From Prolixibacteraceae bacterium (GTDB taxonomy: Bacteria > Bacteroidota > Bacteroidia > Bacteroidales > Prolixibacteraceae), in NCBI GenBank assembly GCA_947475715.1, contig CANJNY010000010.1:1-64000 (forward strand): 64,000 bases of DNA, in the 5' to 3' direction. Under the pieces are notes generated by a model. That model was not told the DNA's origin and did no database searches. It saw nothing but the letters and a program-made list of their open reading frames with translations. The translations under genes were made by a program, and so were the position numbers. Shown here one piece after another: positions 36,643 through 44,991 of the stretch (the first letter of the stretch is position 1; each line of letters opens with the position of its first letter).

Positions 36643-36650
36643 CAAAGATA
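36643..36650 (-). promoter_or_regulatory. -7 box TATCTTTG of mutS
   Basis: Exact TAnnTTTG match on the minus strand 31 bases before the mutS start. Confidence 0.6.
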
Positions 36651-36805
36651 AGAGAATCGCACGAGTAAAGAAGGGTTTAAAATGAAAAATAAAAATTGTA
36701 CAAAGCAAAATGCAAAATAAAATTGATGCACCACAATGGTATTCACCTCCGGAAAGCATCAGAAAATAAATTAATACTATAATTCGCAAATCGAAATGAT
36801 CACCC

Positions 36806-37981
36806 TTATTTATTCTGAATGCCAAATGTCAGAGCGCCGGCCGACCGGAATAAGACAACCAGACACAGTGGGATAATCAGCCAATGAAAGGTTTGAGGCA
36901 GGAAAGGGATCGAAATTAAAAATAAAATCACAACCCCTGCAGTAAACTTTAAATACCAGTCAAGTCTGGTACGCAATGATGGGAAAAGCCATAGAACGGC
37001 AAAAATCAAATGAGTCGGCAATGCCCAGATCAGGTTTAGATTACTCCCTGTAGCCTCCAGTGTGGAGAAAAAACAGAGGAAACTAAGCAAAAAGCCAGCC
37101 AATCCAAGTGAGAAAAAAATCAAAAAATCAAGCCATACCATTCTCCTCTTTCTCCGATACTCAAAGAAGGTAAGCCCTCCGACGAGAAGAAAAAAAAGAT
37201 TTATTACAATTACCGGCGAGGCAAAATCGAACCCTGCTTTAACAGGCTTAGCTTTATACAGCGTTGTTGCAGGCAATACAAAAGGCTGGGAAACCCCCTC
37301 CCTGAATACTCTGGAACCTGCCATGCTTCTCTTAAGGTAATCAGGAAGAAACATTTTCTGCGAAAAATTGGTAACCTGATCACATGGAATGCCTAACGCA
37401 ATCTTAATTCCAAAACCATTCCAACTGTCCGGAGGAACACACCCGTCAATTAATTGCCTGTATGACAATTTCTTATCCTGCAAAGTACCGTATACAAGCT
37501 GATGGTTCACACATTTTTCAAACTGATCACGCACCCGGGTTGAACAATTATCAGAGAAATGGCGGTAACGGTAAACACGGTTTTCAGCTTTAGCGTTATC
37601 CACCAGTGCATCAAAAAGGAGTTGATTCTCTGCTTGTGATATATTTAATATCTGCTCATATACACTTCGTTGCTCTTCAATATAAGAATCAATAAAAGAG
37701 GGCATCCGTTGACCTGCCAACATATAATCGGTCTCCCCTTTAATAAACCGCCACACGAAATTCGGGGAATCAAAGCTAAAAACACCGTAATTAAACACAT
37801 AATCAATACCTGACTTAGGGTCATTGATGCGGACAGCGCTATGTCCGAAATAGGAATAAATCTCATCACCCGAATCACAGGTAAGCAACGAAATACGGGC
37901 TTCGGGAGAGAGCTGAATCGCAAAAGTCTGAACAAAGAAACCCAACGAAAGAATAACCAATAGTGCCAAAGTCTTCATCAA
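36806..37981 (-). CDS. DUF4105 membrane protein
   Basis: A 391-residue protein with an N-terminal signal (1-20) and a periplasmic DUF4105 domain (about 30-210) with SYFGHSAVRI, FNYGVFSF and FSDNCSTRVRDQF; the last stretch, with His and an Asn-Cys pair, looks like an NlpC/P60-like catalytic set. The C-terminal half has four or five membrane segments. The family is common in Bacteroidota and has no proven function. A TACTTTTG -7 box at 38004-38011 lies just upstream. Confidence 0.85.
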   Translation of the reverse strand: MMKTLALLVILSLGFFVQTFAIQLSPEARISLLTCDSGDEIYSYFGHSAVRINDPKSGIDYVFNYGVFSFDSPNFVWRFIKGETDYMLAGQRMPSFIDSYIEEQRSVYEQILNISQAENQLLFDALVDNAKAENRVYRYRHFSDNCSTRVRDQFEKCVNHQLVYGTLQDKKLSYRQLIDGCVPPDSWNGFGIKIALGIPCDQVTNFSQKMFLPDYLKRSMAGSRVFREGVSQPFVLPATTLYKAKPVKAGFDFASPVIVINLFFLLVGGLTFFEYRRKRRMVWLDFLIFFSLGLAGFLLSFLCFFSTLEATGSNLNLIWALPTHLIFAVLWLFPSLRTRLDWYLKFTAGVVILFLISIPFLPQTFHWLIIPLCLVVLFRSAGALTFGIQNK

Positions 37982-38003
37982 TGTATGTTTTGAAGGTATG
38001 GCT

Positions 38004-38011
38004 CAAAAGTA
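38004..38011 (-). promoter_or_regulatory. -7 box TACTTTTG upstream of DUF4105 gene
   Basis: TAnnTTTG match on the minus strand, 23 bases before the start codon. Confidence 0.5.
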
Positions 38012-38246
38012 GCAATTATCTGTAACGGCAAGTTAAAAACACGGGGAGCTTAACTTGGATTTTTTTAAAATAAATTAAATGGGATGAAAACAGGGAGGGA
38101 GAGATGGAGAGATGGGGAGATGGTGTGCCTGGTCATGAAAGAAGTTTACAGAAAAAGTAAACTAAAAACAGGAATATTGCCCCATGGTTTGATCGTGCTA
38201 TCGCTCCGTCATGATGTTGTGCAAGTCAATCAGGTCTTACCGTGAT

Positions 38247-38660
38247 TTAATGCCATGCACCCAGTATCCCCCCCATCAGGGTATAGGTAAAGATATCGTA
38301 TCCGGCATGGATCATATAATGTCTGAACGAATAGTGCTCATAAAGCGTTGTATTCGCCTTTGAAGAGGAGATCCAAACGACAGATACCAGTGCTCCCATC
38401 CCTGCACCTGAAAAAAAAGTTGATTGGGGAGCAATAAAAAAAGCCATTGCCAATGCGGCGATAAAAGCAAAAGTAAGCGAAAGAACGGCCATAAGCCATA
38501 TTGGATGCCCCTTCATGAAATCAGCTTCGGTAAAATCATTTTCTGCCATCCAGCTTTTCCCAAGTATCAATGGTGAATACCAAAAACTCCCAATCGCCAC
38601 CTTGGTAAAGGCAGCTAATAAGACTGCCCAGAAATTGATATTCTGAAGGAAAGATGCCAT
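38247..38660 (-). CDS. DUF1761 small membrane protein
   Basis: 137 residues with four hydrophobic segments. The N-terminal NFWAVLLAAFTKVAIGSFWYSP pattern, including WYSPLILGKSWM, is the DUF1761 signature. The function is unknown. It is separated from the downstream DUF4105 gene by about 265 bases that hold a GAGATGG-rich short repeat (about 38,095-38,120) and no gene. Confidence 0.85.
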   Translation of the reverse strand: MASFLQNINFWAVLLAAFTKVAIGSFWYSPLILGKSWMAENDFTEADFMKGHPIWLMAVLSLTFAFIAALAMAFFIAPQSTFFSGAGMGALVSVVWISSSKANTTLYEHYSFRHYMIHAGYDIFTYTLMGGILGAWH

Positions 38661-38712
38661 ATTGAATTTAAGAATTATATCGTAAAGTTAACACAAATAT
38701 GGACTGAATGTT

Positions 38713-39426
38713 TTAAAACGCAGGGTAAAATGGTGATGTAAGAGCTTTATATTTTTCGGTATACAACCCATTTTCATCAAGTATTGGTAATTCCGTATGC
38801 CCGGGGTAAGCACGACTACGAATAAATTCAAGCAAAACTCGTTTAGGCGCCCCTCCAGCACGTGGAAATACATCGGTCCGGGAATGGAGGAAGAAATCAG
38901 AAAGTCGCGCCAGTTCTTTGAATTCCAAAAGGCTTTCAAAAGGGATAATCACACAAAGTCGCCCATCATCATGAAGTAATTTCCGGGAACCAACGATTAG
39001 TTGACTAAAAGTGAGCTTCTGATTATGTCGGGCCACAGCCGAAGCTTTATGCTGCGATTTCATTGAGTTGACAAAAAAAGGGGGATTACACACAATCAAA
39101 TCGTAGTGCCCCGGATGGACTTCAGAGAAATCCAAAAAATCGGCATTAAAAACCGTGAGCCGGTCACTCCAGGGTGAATGTTTAAAATTAAACATAGCTT
39201 CATCGCTGGCCGGCACATCAATCTCAACTGCATCAACCTCACCTGCAGAACGTTGAGCCACCATCAGAGCTATCAATCCGGTCCCCGTCCCCACATCAAG
39301 AATCCGATCTGCACCTCCTACAGGAGTCCAGGCTCCGAGAAGAACACCATCAGTACCCACTTTCATTGCAGTATTTTGCTGTTCGATTCGGAATTGCTTA
39401 AACTCAAACCAATTATTTCGCCCCAT
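38713..39426 (-). CDS. tRNA1(Val) adenine-37 N6-methyltransferase type
   Basis: A class I SAM-dependent methyltransferase with motif I DVGTGTGLIAL and the catalytic NPPFF motif of N6-adenine methyltransferases, in the TrmN6 arrangement. The frame is open from 39486, but the 20 extra residues are unlike the family, and MGRNNWFEFKQFRIEQ at 39426 is the expected N-terminus, so that start is chosen. It would methylate A37 of tRNA-Val. Confidence 0.88.
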   Translation of the reverse strand: MGRNNWFEFKQFRIEQQNTAMKVGTDGVLLGAWTPVGGADRILDVGTGTGLIALMVAQRSAGEVDAVEIDVPASDEAMFNFKHSPWSDRLTVFNADFLDFSEVHPGHYDLIVCNPPFFVNSMKSQHKASAVARHNQKLTFSQLIVGSRKLLHDDGRLCVIIPFESLLEFKELARLSDFFLHSRTDVFPRAGGAPKRVLLEFIRSRAYPGHTELPILDENGLYTEKYKALTSPFYPAF

Positions 39427-39506
39427 TTGTTGATTTATAAACGCCTTCTGAGTGTGTTCAGGGTCTGTATATCGCCTGCCCACCATCTATAATTCCATTT
39501 GTTAAT

Positions 39507-39514
39507 TACCTTTG
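39507..39514 (+). promoter_or_regulatory. -7 box TACCTTTG of the TIGR02757 gene
   Basis: Exact TAnnTTTG match on the plus strand; the predicted start site falls about 15 bases before the TTG start codon at 39537. Confidence 0.5.
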
Positions 39515-39536
39515 CCAAGGTAAAAATAATTTTAAT

Positions 39537-40307
39537 TTGAATACGATAGCCCCCGAAATAAAGGAATTCCTCGATGAAATGGTTGTTAAGTACAACAATC
39601 CGCAGTTTATTGAATCAGATCCGGTTTCTATTCCTCATCTGTTTCAAAGGAAGGAAGATATAGAGATCTCCGGATTTTTGGTTGCTACAATTGCCTGGGG
39701 AAACAGAACGATGATTCTGAAAAATGGATTCAAACTGATGAATTTGATGGGTAATGCACCCTATGAATTTATTATGGATCATACAGATGATGATCTGGAC
39801 CGTCTTGATGGATTTGTCCACAGAACCTTTAACCAGATTGATTTGGCCTATTTCATAAAAGCTTTGAAACATATTTACCACACCAGAGGGGGACTGGAAC
39901 CGGTGTTTGCAGAGGCAGCCACAAAAGATTCGATGCAGCCGGCCATCTCAGAATTCAAAAAAAAATTCTTTACCCTTCCCTATCCCGAACGTACAGCTAA
40001 ACATGTCTCTGATCCTGAACGGGGATCAGCGGCCAAAAGAATAAATATGTTTTTAAGGTGGATGGTTCGAAAAGACAACCATGGTGTCGACTTTGGCATC
40101 TGGAAATCCATCTCGCCCGGCCAGCTATCATGCCCTCTTGACGTCCACTCGGGCAATGTGGCCAGAAAGGTAGGAGTGTTAACCAGAAATCAAAATGACT
40201 CCAGAGCCCTCGAAGAACTGGATTTTAATTTAAGGCAGATGGACAGGGAAGATCCGGTAAAATATGATTTTGCGCTGTTCGGATTGGGCGTATTTGAAAA
40301 ATTTTAA
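39537..40307 (+). CDS. TIGR02757-family protein (TTG start)
   Basis: A 256-residue helical protein of the TIGR02757 family, common and single-copy in Bacteroidota; markers are SIPHLF, EDIEISGFLVATIAWGNR and CPLDVHSGNVARKVGVL. The function is unproven; part of the fold resembles helix-hairpin-helix DNA glycosylases. The first in-frame ATG (39579) would delete the conserved IKEFLDE helix, so the TTG at 39537 is the likely start. The preceding promoter box agrees. Confidence 0.85.
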   Translation: MNTIAPEIKEFLDEMVVKYNNPQFIESDPVSIPHLFQRKEDIEISGFLVATIAWGNRTMILKNGFKLMNLMGNAPYEFIMDHTDDDLDRLDGFVHRTFNQIDLAYFIKALKHIYHTRGGLEPVFAEAATKDSMQPAISEFKKKFFTLPYPERTAKHVSDPERGSAAKRINMFLRWMVRKDNHGVDFGIWKSISPGQLSCPLDVHSGNVARKVGVLTRNQNDSRALEELDFNLRQMDREDPVKYDFALFGLGVFEKF

Positions 40308-40325
40308 TCGTTATTTTAGCATATT

Positions 40326-40508
40326 ATGGCAATATTTCGCAGTAAAATTGCCAAAGCGACCTTTGTAAAAACAATGAATCACCGGAATGTATTCTGGATG
40401 CCTTCAGATCTAAAATGGCACAAATATCAATCTGAACTAACCGTTAAGACGTTCCATGAATTTGCAGATCTTGTTGATAAGGATGAGCATTATTGTTTTT
40501 GGGAATAG
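40326..40508 (+). CDS. Small protein resembling the end of DUF3024
   Basis: 60 residues, basic, ending in FADLVDKDEHYCFWE with an upstream KWHKYQSE. Both match by eye the C-terminal half of DUF3024 proteins. It starts 18 bases after the TIGR02757 gene. It may be a natural short form or the truncated end of a longer gene; function unknown. Confidence 0.55.
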   Translation: MAIFRSKIAKATFVKTMNHRNVFWMPSDLKWHKYQSELTVKTFHEFADLVDKDEHYCFWE

Positions 40509-40567
40509 AATAATACTAACTTTAGCCTTAAAGGGAAGACGAAATAAATCGAGAATCCCACATTAAG

Positions 40568-40972
40568 TTGATGAATCAAGAAATAGTACTGTTATTTGAT
40601 GGCTACTGCAACCTGTGTAATGGACTTGTTCAATTTGTCCTTAAGAAAGATAATAGGAAGAAATTTAAATTCACATCCTTACAATCCCTAAGCGGACAAG
40701 CATTACTAAAAAACTTTGACTTGCCCATTGAAGATTTCAATACGTTCGTTCTGATTATTGGCGACAAATACTTTATTAAATCTACAGCGGGACTTTTGGT
40801 AGCTAAAGGCTTAGGTGGATTATGGAAACTGTTTTATGTATTTATTTTAATTCCAAGACCTATCAGGGATTTCACTTACAACCTTATTGCCAGGAATCGA
40901 TTTAAAATATTTGGCCAACGATCAGTTTGTATGGCTCCGACAGCAGAAACGGCTGACAGATTTCTACCTTAA
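40568..40972 (+). CDS. DCC-family thiol-disulfide oxidoreductase-like protein
   Basis: A 134-residue DCC-family protein. The motif LFDGYCNLCNG (Asp11, Cys14, Cys17) is the family mark, followed by FTSLQSLSGQALL. A hydrophobic segment near 90-105 and a C-terminal Cys in RSVCM are also seen. These proteins have a thioredoxin-like fold with a possible redox CxxC, but the substrate is unknown. Confidence 0.87.
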   Translation: MMNQEIVLLFDGYCNLCNGLVQFVLKKDNRKKFKFTSLQSLSGQALLKNFDLPIEDFNTFVLIIGDKYFIKSTAGLLVAKGLGGLWKLFYVFILIPRPIRDFTYNLIARNRFKIFGQRSVCMAPTAETADRFLP

Positions 40973-41521
40973 CATGAACTTAACTGGAATAAGGAGCAAT
41001 GAAATTATTAAAAGATCTTTATACACTCCAATCATTCAGTTCTGGTCTCCCAAACATCTCCGAAATAACAATCCTTCAAATAATCCCCTAAAATTTGATC
41101 ATTTGTCCAATCCCTATCCTCTAGTTACCAGGTTTTTTAAATAAGTAATCCAGGTGTTTTGAAAGCTTTTTTACCTCTACCTCTCTTATACGTCCATTTG
41201 AAATATTTATCCGGCAGTGATGGATTCGCATTCGTTCGGTTTTCTCGTTTAGGTCATAATTCAGCTAAAGTGGATCGAATTAGTTTGATCATTTTATCTT
41301 GATTCATCGTAGATGGTTTGCTAATAAATTCGGAGGAATTAATTTTCCGTAAAGCCGCCTGATGATTTACAATCCTTGTTTCTGTGCAATGACTGGTTGA
41401 AATAGCTTGAAACAGGCGAAATAACTAAAAGCTGATGAATAATGGAATCAAAAAAATCAGGCTTCATTTTAAAATTGATAATATCACCTATTTTTGCACT
41501 TCATAATCTTAAAAGAACAAA
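40973..41521. other. Spacer with a frameshifted small gene
   Basis: Between the DCC-family gene and the SDR. Apart from the frameshifted minus-strand frame at 41121-41307 I see no gene; plus-strand frames here lack coding character. Confidence 0.45.
41121..41307 (-). pseudogene. Small frameshifted gene of unknown family
   Basis: The ATG at 41307 opens a frame reading MNQDKMIKLIRSTLAEL that stops at 41254. A one-base shift there continues in another frame as NYDLNEKTERMRIHHCRIN and ends HLDYLFKKPGN at 41121. Joined, the product is about 62 residues, basic, with charged-helical ends and a His-His-Cys centre. An AAAT/GGAGGAA stretch lies upstream of the ATG. The joined pieces look like one protein broken by one indel. 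I do not recognise the family. Confidence 0.45.
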
Positions 41522-42253
41522 ATGAACTTATCGAGCAATAAAATCCTGATAACCGGTGGTGCAAGTGGTATTGGCCTTGGACTTACCGAAAGATTTATTC
41601 AAGAAAATAATACGGTAATCATTTGCGGAAGACGCGAAGAACTATTAATAGACGTCGCGAACAAATTTTCTTCCGTGATTACCAGAGTTTGCGATTTGTC
41701 AATTGAATCTGATCGCATCGATCTGTTTAACTGGGTGAAAGAGAACCATAGTGACTTAAATGTGCTGGTAAATAATGCAGGCATTCAAAATTGGATGAGC
41801 ATTTCGGAAAGCAATTTTTACCAAAAGGCAAATGAAGAAATCACCACAAATATTTTGGCTCCTCTTCATTTAATCACACTTTTTAGGACCCTGGAATCGT
41901 TGGACACAATTATTAATGTTACGTCAGCATTGGCATTTATTCCGCTTTCTAAAGTTTCGGTTTACTGTGGCACCAAAGCATTTTTACGTTCATTCACACT
42001 TTCGTTAAGGCACATGTTGAAATCAACAAATATAGAAGTGATTGAAATGATCCCACCAGCTTTGAATACTGATCTTGGTGGGAAAGGCATACACGATGAA
42101 TATCCCCCGGTTAGCGATTTTGTGGAATCAATATTCCAACAATTGAAAGAAGGAAAAACAGAACTTACCTTTGGAATGAGCGAAGCAAGGGCAACAGCAA
42201 ATAATGCGGTAATTGCCGAACTCTTTAATCGAATGAATCCCTGGTCTGAATGA
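41522..42253 (+). CDS. Short-chain dehydrogenase (DltE-like)
   Basis: A 243-residue SDR: NAD(P) motif TGGASGIGLG (about 11-20), NNAGIQNW, catalytic Ser in VTSALAF and Tyr-x3-Lys in YCGTK. The C-terminus lacks the common substrate-binding GG motif of the SDR at 8,631 and resembles the DltE/YciK type. The substrate is unknown. It stands 55 bases before the beta-helix gene and 268 bases after the previous frame. Confidence 0.86.
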   Translation: MNLSSNKILITGGASGIGLGLTERFIQENNTVIICGRREELLIDVANKFSSVITRVCDLSIESDRIDLFNWVKENHSDLNVLVNNAGIQNWMSISESNFYQKANEEITTNILAPLHLITLFRTLESLDTIINVTSALAFIPLSKVSVYCGTKAFLRSFTLSLRHMLKSTNIEVIEMIPPALNTDLGGKGIHDEYPPVSDFVESIFQQLKEGKTELTFGMSEARATANNAVIAELFNRMNPWSE

Positions 42254-42307
42254 TTCTGAAGGAGATGATTCATTTCATCTTGTTTTATAAGCTTTAAAAT
42301 TGCACCA

Positions 42308-44509
42308 ATGGTGAAGTTATTCTTTATACGCCTGTTTTCAGGAACTTTGAAATTAAGTTGTTTATTCATCGCTGTTACAGGATTGAATCTCTTAAGCGGG
42401 TGTGCTTCCCGGGATAGTGACTTAAAGTTTGGATTAAAGCTCTATGTCTCTAAAACAGGGAATGACAATTGGTCAGGGAAACTTCAGCAACCTGACAAGG
42501 AAAAGAGGGATGGTCCTTTTGCAACAATTGAGAAAGCACGGGATGTAATCCGCATGTTGAAAGCGACAAATAAGAATCCTGCGGGGAATATACTTGTAGA
42601 AGTAGGGAGTGGCCTTTATGAACTCCCAGGGACAATTAATCTGACATCAACAGATGGGGGAAAAGATTCCCTTTCACAGGTGATCTATCGGGCGGAGAAA
42701 GGTGCCATGGTCAGACTGTCCGGAGGCCATAGCCTGACCAAATGGGAGTTAGTGAGCGATAAAAAGACCCTTCAAAAATTCAGTACGGAGGTTGGTAATA
42801 AAATCTATCAGACAGATCTCCGCAGAGCCGGAATTTCTGATTTCGGTTCACCTGCCGGGGATGGAGCGGAGCTATTTTTCAACGATAAACCAATGTCGGT
42901 ATCGCGGTATCCCAATAAAGGTTTTATTAAAATAACCGGATTGCTTAATGAAGATCCTATTGACGTTCGGGGGACAAAAGGGGATAAGGTGGGTAAAATC
43001 AGGTATGACGATCAGCGGATAGCTTTATGGAAAAATGAAACAGATCCCTGGGTTCACGGCTATTGGTTCTGGGATTGGAGCGAGCAAAGACATAAAATTG
43101 CCAAAATTGACACACAGAAAAGAATTATTGAAGTAGTCCCCCCCTACCATAATTTTGGTTATCGCACCGGTCAATGGTTTTATGGATTTAATCTCCTTTC
43201 TGAAATTGATGAACCAGGAGAATATTACATCGACAGAACAAAGGGAATACTCTATTTTTATCCTCCGTCACCCATTGAAAAAGGAGATTCTTATATCTCT
43301 ATGAATAAAAACTGCATTGAGATGAATAAGGTTTCATACCTGACCATGCAGGGAATAATCATTGAAGGATGCCGCGAATCAGCGGTTAACATGGAGGATT
43401 GCAATCATAGTATTCTAAAAGGTTGTACGATAAGGAACATGGGAGGCTGGGCGGTTGTAATCAAAGGTGGAGCCCAAAATGGTGCTCAAGGTTGCGATAT
43501 ATACAACGCTGGTGCCGGAGGAATACGTATTGATGCCGGTGATCGCAAAACACTTTTACCTGCGGCCTGCTTTGCAGATAATAATTATATTCATCATATT
43601 GCCAGACTAAAGCGGGTATATAATCCGGGTATTGACATCAACGGTGCAGGCAACAGGATAAGTCACAATTTAATTGCTCATGTTCCCCATATGGCCGTAG
43701 GATTTTTAGGTAACAACCATTTAATCGAGCTGAATGAAATTGATGATGTTTGTTTTGAATCAAATGATGCAGGCGCTATTTACACCGGCAGGGACTGGAC
43801 AATGCGTGGAAATATCATTCGCTATAACTACCTTCACAACATTTCCGGTTTTGAGGGAAAGGGATGCGTAGGTATTTATCTTGACGATGGTTTCTCATCG
43901 GCAGATATTACGGGAAACATATTTAATAAGGTAACCCGTGCTACGATGATCGGCGGAGGAAGAGATAACAAGATAACAAATAATATTTTCGTCAACTGTG
44001 ATCCATCCATCTATGTAGATGCCCGTGGATTAGGGTGGATGAAAGAGTTAACTAATTCCTGGATCAGGGAGGCCAATGATAAAGGGACTCTTTCAGGAAT
44101 AAACTACAATCAACCTCCTTACCTGACGCAATATCCCAAATTGGCAACTATTCTAAACAATGAACCGGCAGCTCCAAATGGGAATATTATTTCCCATAAT
44201 ATTTGCTCTGGTGGAATGTGGGATAAAAATCCGAAATCCGGGAAAAGCTCAATTGAGAAAAGGGCTCTTCCCTATCTTACCATAGCGGATAATATTATAT
44301 CACTAACCTCAGAAGTAGCCGATAGTTTAACCCAAAGCACTATCATTGCTAATCCCCAGTTTGTAAATGAAGAAAATCCGGAACAGGGAAAATTTCAATT
44401 AAATACCAACTCACCGGCTTTAACGTATGGTTTTATGCAAATACCGTTTGACAAAATAGGGCTTTATCAGAACGACAACAGAGCAAGCTGGCCAGTTCCG
44501 GAAAAATAA
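42308..44509 (+). CDS. Beta-helix lipoprotein, GH141-like
   Basis: A 733-residue lipoprotein with lipobox LSGC (Cys32), followed by LYVSKTGNDNWSGK, which is the typical start of secreted parallel beta-helix enzymes. The motif PMSVSRYPNKGF near 197 corresponds to RQRMARFPN of the protein at 26,036. Helix coils run from about 340 to 640 with NDAGAIYTGRDW (about 485). GH141 includes fucosidase and xylanase activities, so this is another potential fucose-active enzyme, cell-surface anchored, without a PDZ domain. It is far from the two fucose loci. Confidence 0.7.
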   Translation: MVKLFFIRLFSGTLKLSCLFIAVTGLNLLSGCASRDSDLKFGLKLYVSKTGNDNWSGKLQQPDKEKRDGPFATIEKARDVIRMLKATNKNPAGNILVEVGSGLYELPGTINLTSTDGGKDSLSQVIYRAEKGAMVRLSGGHSLTKWELVSDKKTLQKFSTEVGNKIYQTDLRRAGISDFGSPAGDGAELFFNDKPMSVSRYPNKGFIKITGLLNEDPIDVRGTKGDKVGKIRYDDQRIALWKNETDPWVHGYWFWDWSEQRHKIAKIDTQKRIIEVVPPYHNFGYRTGQWFYGFNLLSEIDEPGEYYIDRTKGILYFYPPSPIEKGDSYISMNKNCIEMNKVSYLTMQGIIIEGCRESAVNMEDCNHSILKGCTIRNMGGWAVVIKGGAQNGAQGCDIYNAGAGGIRIDAGDRKTLLPAACFADNNYIHHIARLKRVYNPGIDINGAGNRISHNLIAHVPHMAVGFLGNNHLIELNEIDDVCFESNDAGAIYTGRDWTMRGNIIRYNYLHNISGFEGKGCVGIYLDDGFSSADITGNIFNKVTRATMIGGGRDNKITNNIFVNCDPSIYVDARGLGWMKELTNSWIREANDKGTLSGINYNQPPYLTQYPKLATILNNEPAAPNGNIISHNICSGGMWDKNPKSGKSSIEKRALPYLTIADNIISLTSEVADSLTQSTIIANPQFVNEENPEQGKFQLNTNSPALTYGFMQIPFDKIGLYQNDNRASWPVPEK

Positions 44510-44991
44510 TAAAGATTTTTAATTTCCAGAAACACCATTATTTTTCATTTTGCCTACACTTGTAGCCAAAAAATATACGGTTATTCTGAAATTGGGTACA
44601 CTGATCTATTTCTCAGAAAATAAGACCTAACATCCTGAAATAATGCTAAATAACCTGCCATATGTATTTGCATATTTTCATTTTTTTTTATAAATTTGGT
44701 TAATTGAGCCTTTAACGCAGTTTTATAATATTTAAGGACTCTCCAAATTATAATAACAGACCATACCATTCACCCCTATGAACTACTTTTCAATGATAAT
44801 TAATTAGGAGAATTAAGAGTCTGTTTAGGAACATTTGTTTTATTATTCTTTAAACAATCTAACAGGTAAGCTTTACTGCCCATGAAAATGGAGATCCAAT
44901 AAACATTATTTTTATTATTTACATAATCTAATGGTAAGAATAAAATAAAGGAAGAGAAATAAATTTTTAGCAGATCAAATATTGATATCTT
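44510..44991. other. AT-rich upstream region of the NRPS gene
   Basis: 482 bases, no convincing gene (a minus frame at 44,581-44,769 lacks family features). The promoter for the NRPS-like gene is expected here, but I could not pick one with the correct spacing. Confidence 0.4.

Noticed and set aside
38090-38125. GAGATGG short tandem repeat as a regulatory element
   Set aside because: Only a few imperfect units, downstream of a gene end; most likely simple-sequence noise.
44581-44769. 62-codon minus frame upstream of the NRPS gene
   Set aside because: No recognisable motif, no promoter or ribosome site; AT-rich chance frame.
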